A DNA stretch of 64,000 nt, taken from the NCBI GenBank assembly GCA_902565305.1, contig CACFEJ010000003.1, positions 1 through 64,000 of the forward strand, in the 5' to 3' direction. The notes beneath the pieces are model-generated. The model ran no database searches and was not told the origin of the DNA. It worked only from the letters and a program-made list of their open reading frames with translations. This stretch comes from an uncultured Prochlorococcus sp. (GTDB lineage: Bacteria; Cyanobacteriota; Cyanobacteriia; PCC-6307; Cyanobiaceae). A program made the position numbers and the translations under genes. Shown one piece after another: positions 1-8,433 of the stretch (position 1 is its first letter; the number at the start of each line of letters is the position of its first letter).

Positions 1-2245
1 AAGAGATGGAATACAAGAAAGATTAAATGATTCACTACAAACTTGTCTCAAAAGAGGCGATGGCTTAGCAATAGTAGAAGTTGTTCCAAAAAAGGGAGAA
101 AATTTACCTTCTAACTTAGAGAGAGAAAAACTTTACTCAGAAAATTATGCATGTCCTGTACATGGCTCTATTGTTGAAGAACTTTCTCCTAGATTATTTT
201 CTTTTAATAGCCCATATGGTGCCTGTCCAGATTGTCATGGGATTGGTTATTTAAAAAAATTTACTGCAGATAGAGTTATACCTGATAAAACATTGCCTGT
301 TTATGCTGCAATAGCTCCTTGGAGTGAGAAAGATAATACTTACTACTTCTCTTTACTTTATTCTGTAGGTCAAGCTTATGGTTTTGAATTAAAAACTCCC
401 TGGAAAGATTTAAGTGATTTGCAAAAAGAAGTTCTACTTTTGGGATCAGATAAACCAATATTAATTCAAGCTGATAGTCGTTTTAAAACTTCTAGTGGTT
501 TTGAAAGACCTTTTGAGGGGATCTTACCAATATTAGAGAGGCAATTGAATGAAGCTAATGGAGAATCAGTTAAACAAAAATTAGAAAAGTATCTAGAATT
601 AGTTCCTTGTAAGACATGTTCTGGAAAAAGATTAAGACCTGAGGCTTTGGCAGTTAAACTTGGTCCATACAACATTACTGACTTAACTTCTATAAGCGTT
701 TATGAAACCCTAAATCACGTAGAGCGCATCATGGGTTTAGGTAAGACAAAGAAAGAAAATATATCTTTATCAGAAAAACAAAAGCAGATAGGTGAATTGG
801 TTTTAAAAGAGATTCGTTTACGCTTGAAGTTTTTAATTAATGTAGGTTTAGATTATTTGACTTTAGATAGACCAGCTATGACTTTGTCTGGTGGTGAGGC
901 TCAGCGTATTAGATTGGCTACACAAATAGGTGCAGGTCTTACTGGAGTTTTATATGTATTAGATGAACCAAGTATTGGTTTGCATCAGAGAGACAATGAC
1001 AGATTATTAGAAACATTAAAAAGTTTAAGAGACTTGGGAAATACTTTGGTTGTAGTTGAACATGATGAAGATACTATGAAATCCGCAGATTATTTAGTAG
1101 ATATTGGTCCAGGGGCAGGCGTTTATGGTGGAGAAATTATTGCTAAAGGATCTTATCAAGATATCTTAAATTCAGAAAAGTCATTAACTGGAGCTTATCT
1201 CAGTGGTAGGAAATCACTTCCTACTCCAAAAGAACGTAGATCATCTGTAAAAAAAAGTTTAATTTTAAATAATTGCTCCAAAAATAATTTAAAAAATATT
1301 TCTGTTGAATTTCCTTTAGGAAGATTAGTTTCTGTAACTGGTGTGAGTGGAAGTGGGAAGAGCACTTTGATAAATGAATTACTTCATCCCGCATTATGCC
1401 ATTCTCTAGGATTAAAAGTCCCTTTTCCTCAAGGCGTAAAAGAGTTAAAGGGTATAAAGGCAATTGATAAAGTTATCGTTATTGATCAATCTCCAATAGG
1501 AAGAACTCCAAGATCAAACCCTGCTACATATACTGGTGCTTTTGATCCTATAAGGCAAATATTTACTGCCACAGTAGAAGCAAAAGCAAGAGGATATCAG
1601 GCTGGTCAATTTAGCTTTAATGTGAAAGGGGGAAGATGCGAAGCTTGTAAAGGTCAGGGAGTCAATGTAATTGAAATGAATTTTTTACCTGATGTGTATG
1701 TTCAATGTGAAGTATGTAAAGGAGCTCGTTTTAATAGGGAAACTCTTCAAGTTAAATATAAAGGTTTCAATATATCTGATGTTTTAGAGATGACTGTCGA
1801 ACAAGCTGCAGAAACTTTTTCTGCTATACCTCAAGCTGCTGATAGATTATCTACATTGGTTGATGTTGGCTTAGGATATGTCAAATTAGGCCAGCCAGCG
1901 CCTACATTATCTGGTGGAGAGGCTCAAAGAGTTAAGTTGGCCACCGAATTGTCAAAAAGGGCTACTGGAAAAACTTTATATTTGATTGATGAACCAACTA
2001 CAGGTTTAAGTTTTTATGATGTTCATAAATTAATGGATGTTATACAACGTTTGGTAGATAAAGGTAATTCTGTAATTGTTATTGAACATAATTTAGATGT
2101 TATTAGATGTTCAGATTGGATTATCGATTTAGGACCTGATGGAGGGGATAAAGGAGGAGAAATCATTGCAGAAGGTATTCCTGAGGATATAGCTAAAAAT
2201 CCTACAAGTCATACAGCAAAATATCTTAAAAAGGTTCTGAAATAA
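1..2245 (+). CDS. uvrA: UvrABC excinuclease subunit A, 5'-truncated by window edge
   Basis: DNA-damage recognition ATPase of nucleotide excision repair. It works as a dimer with UvrB. The reading frame is open from base 2, so the gene starts outside the window; about 748 codons are present, against roughly 950-970 in the family. Visible parts in order are the first zinc module cysteines (CPVHG and later CPDCHG), the first ABC signature LSGGEAQRIRLA with the following LDEPSIGLH Walker B, the second Walker A GVSGSGKST, the second zinc module (CEACKGQG ... CEVCKGAR), the second signature LSGGEAQRVKLA and LIDEPTTGLS. The first Walker A lies upstream of the window. The gene ends 201 bases before the next gene and no convincing terminator is visible. 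Identification is certain. Confidence 0.98.
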   Translation, partial: RDGIQERLNDSLQTCLKRGDGLAIVEVVPKKGENLPSNLEREKLYSENYACPVHGSIVEELSPRLFSFNSPYGACPDCHGIGYLKKFTADRVIPDKTLPVYAAIAPWSEKDNTYYFSLLYSVGQAYGFELKTPWKDLSDLQKEVLLLGSDKPILIQADSRFKTSSGFERPFEGILPILERQLNEANGESVKQKLEKYLELVPCKTCSGKRLRPEALAVKLGPYNITDLTSISVYETLNHVERIMGLGKTKKENISLSEKQKQIGELVLKEIRLRLKFLINVGLDYLTLDRPAMTLSGGEAQRIRLATQIGAGLTGVLYVLDEPSIGLHQRDNDRLLETLKSLRDLGNTLVVVEHDEDTMKSADYLVDIGPGAGVYGGEIIAKGSYQDILNSEKSLTGAYLSGRKSLPTPKERRSSVKKSLILNNCSKNNLKNISVEFPLGRLVSVTGVSGSGKSTLINELLHPALCHSLGLKVPFPQGVKELKGIKAIDKVIVIDQSPIGRTPRSNPATYTGAFDPIRQIFTATVEAKARGYQAGQFSFNVKGGRCEACKGQGVNVIEMNFLPDVYVQCEVCKGARFNRETLQVKYKGFNISDVLEMTVEQAAETFSAIPQAADRLSTLVDVGLGYVKLGQPAPTLSGGEAQRVKLATELSKRATGKTLYLIDEPTTGLSFYDVHKLMDVIQRLVDKGNSVIVIEHNLDVIRCSDWIIDLGPDGGDKGGEIIAEGIPEDIAKNPTSHTAKYLKKVLK

Positions 2246-2432
2246 GAAAATCCCTGTTGTATTTCTTTTTATTTTAATTATTTCAGCAAAATGAAATTCT
2301 TTCTTAAAGGGGCATAAAGCTCCTATATAACTACTTCTTTGAAAAACTTTATATAAAAAAATTTTTAAATCATAATGGTTTCTTAATATTTCCTCAGAAA
2401 ATTTAGCTTATTTGTATTAAAGCCCTTTGATC

Positions 2433-2437
2433 GGAGG
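2433..2437 (+). promoter_or_regulatory. Strong Shine-Dalgarno site of the sucrose-phosphate-synthase-like gene
   Basis: A perfect GGAGG lies 9 bases before the ATG at 2447. Most genes in this window have no such motif, so this one fixes the start and suggests efficient initiation. The 201-base gap in front of it (2246-2446) is AT-rich and holds no ORF worth reporting. Confidence 0.75.
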
Positions 2438-2446
2438 ATTAGCTGA

Positions 2447-3856
2447 ATGAGGTTGAAATTTTTACATTTACATTTACATGGTCTTATTCGTTCTAAAAAT
2501 CTTGAGTTAGGCAGGGATGCAGATACAGGAGGGCAAACACAATACGTCTTAGAGTTAATTAAAAGTTTGGCTAATACTTCAGAAGTTGATCAAGTTGATT
2601 TAGTTACTCGTTTAATAAAAGACCCTAAAGTAGAAGATGAATATTCTCAAGAAGAAGAATTTGTAGAACCTGGAGTTAAAATTTTAAGATTCAAATTTGG
2701 ACCTAATAAATATCTAAGAAAGGAATTGCTTTGGCCTTATCTAGATCATTTAACCGAAAAACTGATTTCTTACTATGAAAAAAACAAAAAGCCTAATTTC
2801 ATACATGCACATTATGCAGATGCTGGATATGTAGGAGTTAAACTAAGTAAATCCTTAAACGTTCCTCTTATTTTTACTGGTCATTCTTTAGGAAGAGAAA
2901 AAAAAAGGAAATTGCTTGATACTGGTTTAAAAAATAATCAAATAGAAAAACTTTATTCCATAAGTAAAAGAATTGGGGCAGAAGAAAAAGCATTGAAGTC
3001 TGCAGATATTGTTGTTACAAGCACTAAACAAGAGTCAGTGTATCAATATTCCCAATATTCTTCTTTTTCCCCTCACAAAGCTAAAGTTATTCCTCCTGGT
3101 GTTGATCATAATAAATTTCATCATATTCACTCCACAAGCGAGACAGCTGAAATTGATAACATGATGAAACCTTTTCTAAAGGATTCTAGTAAACCTCCAT
3201 TTTTGACTATTTCTAGAGCTGTACGAAGAAAAAATATTCCATCTTTAATTGAAGCCTATGGAAGATCTGAAAAATTAAAAAGAAAAACTAATTTAATTTT
3301 GATTTTGGGTTGTAGAGATAGTACTTCAAAACTTGACCCTCAACAAAAAGATGTTTTCAATAATATTTTTGAAACAATTGATAAATATAATTTGTATGGA
3401 AAGGTAGCTTATCCAAAAAAACATCTTCCAAGTCAGATTCCTGCTTTATATAGGTGGGCTGCTAGCAGAGGTGGTGTATTTGTAAATCCAGCTTTAACAG
3501 AGCCTTTTGGCTTAACTCTTCTTGAAGCTTCTTCATGTGGATTGCCTATAATATCAACAAATGATGGAGGGCCAAAAGAAATTTGTTCAAAATGTGAAAA
3601 TGGACTTCTAGTAGATGTTACTAATATTAATGAGTTAAAAGTTATGCTTGAAAAAGGAATATCAAATAATAATCAGTGGAAAATATGGAGCAGAAATGGA
3701 ATTGAAGGTGTTAACAGGCACTTTAGTTGGAACACTCATGTACGAAATTATTTATCAGTACTTGCTGAAGAATTTTCAAGTTCAAATAGTTATTCTTCAT
3801 CTGACATTAAACAAAGTTGTTTAAAAGGGACTTCCTCACTTATAAAACCCCATTGA
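2447..3856 (+). CDS. Sucrose-phosphate synthase-like GT-B glycosyltransferase (glucosyltransferase domain only)
   Basis: Probably transfers glucose from a nucleotide sugar to fructose-6-phosphate in compatible-solute synthesis. The N-terminus has the SPS/sucrose-synthase signature GRDADTGGQTQYV (near residues 23-35). The C-terminal half has the family 4 glycosyltransferase nucleotide-sugar site, with PALTEPFGLTLLEA carrying the paired glutamates. The protein is 469 residues, while two-domain cyanobacterial SPS proteins run to about 700. No HAD-type sucrose-phosphatase domain follows, so dephosphorylation would need another enzyme. The start is set by the GGAGG at 2433. The 3' end overlaps the convergent small gene by 67 bases. 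Related GT4 solute synthases are possible alternatives, so I give no symbol. Confidence 0.85.
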   Translation: MRLKFLHLHLHGLIRSKNLELGRDADTGGQTQYVLELIKSLANTSEVDQVDLVTRLIKDPKVEDEYSQEEEFVEPGVKILRFKFGPNKYLRKELLWPYLDHLTEKLISYYEKNKKPNFIHAHYADAGYVGVKLSKSLNVPLIFTGHSLGREKKRKLLDTGLKNNQIEKLYSISKRIGAEEKALKSADIVVTSTKQESVYQYSQYSSFSPHKAKVIPPGVDHNKFHHIHSTSETAEIDNMMKPFLKDSSKPPFLTISRAVRRKNIPSLIEAYGRSEKLKRKTNLILILGCRDSTSKLDPQQKDVFNNIFETIDKYNLYGKVAYPKKHLPSQIPALYRWAASRGGVFVNPALTEPFGLTLLEASSCGLPIISTNDGGPKEICSKCENGLLVDVTNINELKVMLEKGISNNNQWKIWSRNGIEGVNRHFSWNTHVRNYLSVLAEEFSSSNSYSSSDIKQSCLKGTSSLIKPH

Positions 3857-4035
3857 TCAAAAACTTCAGGATCAGGGTGAAGAATGAGCTGATTATTTTG
3901 AGTTTTTTTTAATTTAAAGCCCTTCTTAGATAGTTTCTTCATTAAGTTAGCAGTTTCTTCAAATCTTGATGCCATTGCATCAAGACTTGAGCAGTCACTT
4001 GTCAATCCATTATCTTTCCATGTAAAAAAATTCAT
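3790..4035 (-). CDS. Conserved hypothetical small protein (81 aa)
   Basis: An 81-residue soluble protein of unknown function. I see no signal peptide, membrane segment or recognised catalytic motif. The sequence has a non-random look, with segments such as SLDAMASRFEETANLM and DPEVFDQWGFISEE, and I believe similar proteins occur across marine picocyanobacteria; that is memory, not a search. It has an ATG start. Its 3' end runs 67 bases into the convergent sps-like gene, a large overlap even for this compact genome. The upstream gene on the same strand is mraY, 10 bases away, so the two could be co-transcribed. Confidence 0.75.
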   Translation of the reverse strand: MNFFTWKDNGLTSDCSSLDAMASRFEETANLMKKLSKKGFKLKKTQNNQLILHPDPEVFDQWGFISEEVPFKQLCLMSDEE

Positions 4036-4045
4036 AACAAATTTT

Positions 4046-5122
4046 TTAAAGGTTGATTTTTAAAACTATACCTAAAATTACAAGTAAAATGTTGATTTTC
4101 CAAAAATTTTCAACTATTTTTTGTTCTTTCACTCCTTTAAGTTCAAAGTGGTGGTGTAGTGGTGCCATTAAAAATATGCGTTTACCTCTATGAAATAATT
4201 TTTTTGTAATTTTAAAAAACCCTACTTGAATCATTACTGATAACGATTCAATAATAAATATTCCTGAGAAAATAGATAATGTAAAAACGCTATTGGTTAA
4301 TAATGCTATAGAACCCAGAATTGCTCCAATACTTAGAGATCCTGTGTCACCCATAAATATTTTTGCTGGAAAACTATTATACTTAAGAAATCCTAAGCAT
4401 ATGCCAGACATAGCAAAACATAAGATGCTAAAAACAAAGAGTTCTTGCTGTTCTTTCAGTAATATTTCTGTTCCTAAGCCATAAAAGACAATCCCACTGC
4501 ATCCAGCTGCTAATCCATCTAGTCCATCAGTCAAATTTACTGAATTACTCATGCCTACAAGTACAAAAAAAGAAACTGGCAATATGAAAATATTCATATT
4601 TATTCCCCAGGAGTCAGAAACTGTTATTAACGGACTGATTAAATTTTTTTCATAGGCTAACAATATAAAAATTATTGAGATGATACTTTGTAAAATGAGT
4701 TTCTCTTTTGTTTTTAAACCTGTATTCTCTTTTTTTGCAATGCTTAAATAATCATCTAAAAATCCTGTAATAAAGAAACCAACAATAGTAAGTAATAAAA
4801 GAAATAATTTTAGAGAACCTAAATTGATAGTTATTATCAAAAGCAAAATTAAAAAAGGGATTATCATAAAAATCCCACCCATTGTTGGAGTATCACTTTT
4901 TTTAAAGTGATTAGCTGGGCCTTCATTCCTAATATTTTGAAGTAAATTAAATTTTTTGATAATCTTTAGACCATTTTTCGTTGTAAAAATAGAAATAAAG
5001 AAAAATAATATGTAAACTCCTGTAAAAATTAAGTTATTAAAAAAAAAGGAGGTAACTATTAAAGCAAAAGTATTTAATATAAATAAGGATTCAAAGTTAA
5101 ACTTTTTAATCTTCCCAATCAT
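4046..5122 (-). CDS. mraY: Phospho-N-acetylmuramoyl-pentapeptide-transferase
   Basis: Integral membrane enzyme that moves phospho-MurNAc-pentapeptide from UDP onto undecaprenyl phosphate to make lipid I for peptidoglycan. It is 358 residues, typical for the family, with about ten hydrophobic segments. Family motifs visible are KKSDTPTMGG near the N-terminal third, NLTDGLDGLAAG, FMGDTGSL and the C-terminal histidine cluster MAPLHHHFE. The ATG start lies inside the end of the upstream DUF3134 gene (17-base overlap), so the two are probably translationally coupled. No other mur gene is nearby. Confidence 0.97.
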   Translation of the reverse strand: MIGKIKKFNFESLFILNTFALIVTSFFFNNLIFTGVYILFFFISIFTTKNGLKIIKKFNLLQNIRNEGPANHFKKSDTPTMGGIFMIIPFLILLLIITINLGSLKLFLLLLTIVGFFITGFLDDYLSIAKKENTGLKTKEKLILQSIISIIFILLAYEKNLISPLITVSDSWGINMNIFILPVSFFVLVGMSNSVNLTDGLDGLAAGCSGIVFYGLGTEILLKEQQELFVFSILCFAMSGICLGFLKYNSFPAKIFMGDTGSLSIGAILGSIALLTNSVFTLSIFSGIFIIESLSVMIQVGFFKITKKLFHRGKRIFLMAPLHHHFELKGVKEQKIVENFWKINILLVILGIVLKINL

Positions 5123-5387
5123 CTTCTAATGAAGGATCTTCTTCAGTTTTATAATCTTCTTTTTCTCCCATAAGTGCAGAAAGTTCCTCTTCTTCTATTG
5201 TACTAATCTCTTGTGAATCTCCATCTTTTTCTGCAACAAGTCTACCTGTATTTTCGAGCCAAGATAGTAGATCAGGTTCCTCTCTTAGTGGTAAAACAGG
5301 AGCTGGATCATCTCTGTGGTAGCAAGTTAAAGCAGGATTAACTTCAGAAATGTCGTCCAATCTAAGTTTTAATTTATTTGAATCCAT
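5106..5387 (-). CDS. DUF3134-family small protein
   Basis: A 93-residue acidic protein of a cyanobacteria-restricted family with no known function. The core HRDDPAPVLPLREEPDLLSW, residues about 25-44, is the recognisable part; the C-terminus is rich in Glu and Asp. A 108-codon reading is possible, but the ATG at 5387 gives the N-terminus MDSNKLKLRLDDI that I expect for the family, so I chose it. It overlaps mraY by 17 bases and probably heads a two-gene transcript with it. The stretch upstream (5388-5441) is a short AT-rich divergent region towards the small membrane-protein gene. Confidence 0.75.
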   Translation of the reverse strand: MDSNKLKLRLDDISEVNPALTCYHRDDPAPVLPLREEPDLLSWLENTGRLVAEKDGDSQEISTIEEEELSALMGEKEDYKTEEDPSLEDDWED

Positions 5388-5441
5388 TAAAGGTTTTGTT
5401 CTATATATAAGATAATACATAATGATGCACACTTAAAAACT

Positions 5442-5636
5442 TTGTTTGATAAAGGAAATTTAAAATACTTTTTTATCTGGTTAATTTCATTGTTGCTGTC
5501 TGGATTATTAAAAATTATTGGATATTTGAATCCCAATGTTTTAATAATTAATAACTTTCTTCTCTTATTACTAGTTTTTGGTCCAGCTCTTTTAGTTACA
5601 ATAGGTTTAATCTTTAATAAGTATTCAAATTCTTAA
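5442..5636 (+). CDS. Small two-helix membrane protein, hypothetical
   Basis: A 64-residue protein made almost entirely of two hydrophobic segments, about residues 9-28 and 34-58, with a short polar tail. No family was recognised. The only in-frame start is a TTG, which makes the exact N-terminus and the gene itself less certain. It lies divergently from the DUF3134 gene and 37 bases before argG on the same strand, so it may share the argG transcript. Length and composition alone would also be compatible with a chance ORF in AT-rich DNA, but the clean two-helix layout argues for a real small membrane protein. Confidence 0.5.
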   Translation: MFDKGNLKYFFIWLISLLLSGLLKIIGYLNPNVLIINNFLLLLLVFGPALLVTIGLIFNKYSNS

Positions 5637-5638
5637 TC

Positions 5639-5656
5639 ATTTAAAAAATTTTAAAT
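5639..5656. repeat. 8-bp inverted repeat upstream of argG
   Basis: ATTTAAAA and TTTTAAAT are separated by two bases, just after the stop of the small membrane protein and 17 bases before the argG ATG. A GGAG at 5661-5664 serves argG with 9-base spacing. The repeat is pure A/T and could be chance, or an operator or weak hairpin. Confidence 0.35.
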
Positions 5657-5673
5657 TTATGGAGCAAATTTAG

Positions 5674-6888
5674 ATGCAGCAGGTAAAAAAAGTTGTCCTA
5701 GCTTATTCTGGTGGCGTAGATACGAGCGTTTGTATTCCATATTTAAAGAATGAATATGGAATTTCAGAAGTAGTTACTTTTGTAGCAGATCTTGGACAAG
5801 GCGAGGATTTAGAACTTATTAGGCAAAAAGCTTTAAACTCTGGTGCATCTAAATCAATCGTTGGCAATTTAGTTAATAGTTTTGTTGAGAGATACGCTTT
5901 TCCAGCCATTAGAGCAAACGCATTATATTTAGATAAATATCCTTTATCTACTGCTCTTGCTAGGCCTTTAATTGCTGAAAATCTCGTGAATATTGCTAGA
6001 GAGATTAATGCCAATGCAGTAGCTCATGGATGCACTGGTAAAGGGAATGATCAAGTTCGGTTCGATTTAGCAATTAACGCTTTAGGTCCTGATTTAAAAA
6101 TAATTACTCCTGCAAGGGAGTGGAATATGAGTAGAGAAGAGGCAATCGAGTATGGAGAAAAATTTGGTATACCAGCACCAGTATCAAAAAAATCACCATA
6201 TTCAATAGACGTTAACTTACTTGGTAGGAGTATCGAAGCAGGTATATTAGAAGACCCAATGCAAGAACCACCTGAGGATATATTTTCGATGACTTCATCA
6301 GTTGATAATTCACCTGATTCCCATCAAGATATAGAAATTATTTTTAAAAATGGCTTTCCAGTTGGAATTAACGATGAATTTTTAACTCCAGTAAAAATCA
6401 TTCAAAAAGCTAATGATCTTGCAGGGATCCACGGTTTTGGAAGAATAGATATGATTGAGGATCGAGTAGTAGGAATTAAAAGTAGAGAGATTTATGAAAC
6501 ACCTGGCCTCTTACTTTTAATCAAAGCTCACAAAGAGTTAGAGAGCATAACGTTAAACCCTGAAGTTGTTGATTTTAAGGGAATAGTAGAAAAAAAATGG
6601 GGTCAATTAGTTTATCAAGGTTTTTGGTTTGGACCTCTTAAAGAAAGTTTAGATGCATTTATATCATCGACTCAAACTTCAGTTAATGGAAGAGTAAAGA
6701 TTAGACTTTATAAGGGGAACGCAATAGTTATTGGGAGAATGTCGGAAAATAATTCACTTTACAGGGAAGATTTGGTAACTTATAGCAAAGATGATGTCTT
6801 TAATCATTCTTTAGCAGAGGGTTTTATTTATATGTGGGGTATGGCTAATAAAGTATGGGCTGAGTTAAATTCAAAAACAAAAGATTAA
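5674..6888 (+). CDS. argG: Argininosuccinate synthase
   Basis: Joins citrulline and aspartate with ATP in the penultimate step of arginine synthesis. It is 404 residues, the normal length. The N-terminal PP-motif AYSGGVDTS (residues about 10-18) binds ATP; downstream family motifs include [13 protein letters not shown] and [15 protein letters not shown]. The ATG is preceded by GGAG at 5661. The gene ends 3 bases from the stop of rpsF on the other strand, leaving no room for a separate terminator. Arginine made here also feeds agmatine, the substrate of SpeB in this window. Confidence 0.98.
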   Translation: MQQVKKVVLAYSGGVDTSVCIPYLKNEYGISEVVTFVADLGQGEDLELIRQKALNSGASKSIVGNLVNSFVERYAFPAIRANALYLDKYPLSTALARPLIAENLVNIAREINANAVAHGCTGKGNDQVRFDLAINALGPDLKIITPAREWNMSREEAIEYGEKFGIPAPVSKKSPYSIDVNLLGRSIEAGILEDPMQEPPEDIFSMTSSVDNSPDSHQDIEIIFKNGFPVGINDEFLTPVKIIQKANDLAGIHGFGRIDMIEDRVVGIKSREIYETPGLLLLIKAHKELESITLNPEVVDFKGIVEKKWGQLVYQGFWFGPLKESLDAFISSTQTSVNGRVKIRLYKGNAIVIGRMSENNSLYREDLVTYSKDDVFNHSLAEGFIYMWGMANKVWAELNSKTKD

Positions 6889-6891
6889 CAT

Positions 6892-7353
6892 TTAAGATTC
6901 TGCATTTTCTTTAGTTTCAGAATCATCTTTGCTTGAAGCTGAAGTATCTGCACTTGCTACTGGTTGTTTTTCTTTAGATTCATTTTTCGCATCGGGATTA
7001 TCTTTATTCTCTGATTGAGATGAACTCTTGTTCGAAGCTCTTGGGGTTGGTAAAGGACCTTCTTGTTTAACAGTCATGTATCTAATAACATCTTCACTTA
7101 GTCTCATTGCCTTTTCAATTTTGAAGATATGTTGCCCATCTCCTTGATGACTTAGTTGCACGTAAATACCTTCTCTATGTTTTGCTATTTGATAAGCTAA
7201 TCTTCTCTTGCCTCTCATTTGACTATCAAGAATAGTACCGCCAAATTCTTCTAAAAGCTTGTTGTATTTATCAATGTGATTAGTTACTTCATCTTCCGCA
7301 ATGTCTGGGCGGAGGATATACATGGTTTCGTAATAAGATTGTTGATCGTTCAT
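6892..7353 (-). CDS. rpsF: 30S ribosomal protein S6 with extended acidic C-terminal tail
   Basis: Small-subunit protein that binds 16S rRNA together with S18. Residues 1-95 are the normal S6 fold ([17 protein letters not shown] at the start, [11 protein letters not shown] in the middle, later ending around [13 protein letters not shown]). A further ~55 residues form a Ser/Asn/Asp/Glu/Lys-rich tail that looks unstructured. I chose the ATG at 7353 (153 aa); a TTG four codons upstream is possible. S18 is not adjacent. Upstream are two copies of an 8-bp element described separately. The stop lies 3 bases from the convergent argG stop. Confidence 0.95.
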   Translation of the reverse strand: MNDQQSYYETMYILRPDIAEDEVTNHIDKYNKLLEEFGGTILDSQMRGKRRLAYQIAKHREGIYVQLSHQGDGQHIFKIEKAMRLSEDVIRYMTVKQEGPLPTPRASNKSSSQSENKDNPDAKNESKEKQPVASADTSASSKDDSETKENAES

Positions 7354-7409
7354 AGTTTCAGACAAGGTCTTTGGCTCATAAATTAATGTGATGAGCGTCT
7401 GGTCATTAC

Positions 7410-7427
7410 TTACGATACATTACGATA
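7410..7427 (-). promoter_or_regulatory. Tandem 8-bp repeats upstream of rpsF
   Basis: TTACGATA occurs twice with a CA spacer, so the copies are exactly 10 bp apart, one helical turn. They lie about 57 bases upstream of the chosen rpsF start, in the gap behind aroE. Read in the rpsF direction they are TATCGTAA TG TATCGTAA. One helical turn spacing suits a DNA-binding protein, but the function is unknown. Confidence 0.4.
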
Positions 7428-7455
7428 GGCAATTTCTTGCCAAATAAGATCATTT

Positions 7456-8316
7456 TTAAAGATATTTTTTTAGTGCTTCATCCATTATATGAAAAGGTAC
7501 TTCTAAACCATCTGTCCAAAATGATAATGATTTTATCCCTTGGGCAACGAGCATTTTCAAACCATCTATAGTCATGCATCCTTTGTTGGCACTAAATTTC
7601 AATAAAGTAGTTGGGGCAGGATTGTATATTAAATCGTAAACAATTGTTTGCGAGTTAAGAGATCTCCAAAATGCTTCGCCATATGGCATTACATCATTTT
7701 CATACTTAGTTGTTTTCATCCCTGCTGGTGTTGTATTTACAATTAAATCAGCTTCCCGAATTAAAACTTGGGCTTTATCATCACTATTCATTAAACCCTG
7801 TAGATGAATCTGATTATCAAAGTTTTTTATTAATTCATCTAGCGATGATTTGTTACGTGATATTACTGAAATTGTTGAAAGGTTTAAATTTATTAAACCT
7901 TGAATAACAGACCTTGCTGCACCCCCGGAGCCAAGTACTACTGACTTTTTCCCCCCTAAGTTTAAATTTTTTAATGGATAAATAAATCCCTCTACATCGG
8001 TATTAGTTGCGCTCCATTTTTTTTCAGAATTTAATTTCAGGGTATTAATTGCTTTAAGTTTGTTAGCAATAGGGGAGATTTCACTACAAAGGTTAAATAC
8101 TTTTTCTTTGTGTGGAATTGTAATGTTTAAGCCTTTGCAATTAATCTTTTTAAAAGAATTCAGAACTAACGCTAGATCTTCATCTTTACAGGGTACAGCA
8201 ATATAAATTAAATCTAAGCCTAAATATTGAATGGCAGCATTTTGCATAATTGGAGACAAAGAATGACTTACTGGATTGCCAATTAATGCGATGAAAGATG
8301 TCTTACTTGAAATCAT
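7456..8316 (-). CDS. aroE: Shikimate 5-dehydrogenase
   Basis: NADPH-dependent reduction of 3-dehydroshikimate to shikimate in aromatic amino acid synthesis. The N-terminal substrate domain has IGNPVSHSLSPIMQNA and the catalytic Lys in NITIPHKE. The nucleotide-binding domain has VLGSGGAARSV, and the C-terminus has the family motif DLIYNPAPT. I chose the ATG at 8316 (286 aa), because the canonical SSKTSFIALIGNPVSHSLSP begins right after it; a GTG reading 15 codons longer adds an unconserved extension. The gene is divergent from dnaK. The DAHP synthase at 16.4 kb acts earlier in the same pathway. Confidence 0.96.
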   Translation of the reverse strand: MISSKTSFIALIGNPVSHSLSPIMQNAAIQYLGLDLIYIAVPCKDEDLALVLNSFKKINCKGLNITIPHKEKVFNLCSEISPIANKLKAINTLKLNSEKKWSATNTDVEGFIYPLKNLNLGGKKSVVLGSGGAARSVIQGLINLNLSTISVISRNKSSLDELIKNFDNQIHLQGLMNSDDKAQVLIREADLIVNTTPAGMKTTKYENDVMPYGEAFWRSLNSQTIVYDLIYNPAPTTLLKFSANKGCMTIDGLKMLVAQGIKSLSFWTDGLEVPFHIMDEALKKYL

Positions 8317-8433
8317 ATTTAGAATTTTAACCTTAAAAGTAATGGTCTGTTCGGGAACCACACCCCGTCTTTGAGTAACAATAATGACGTCAATGACCGA
8401 TTATGGAGAATAACAAATATAAAGAATTTACCC

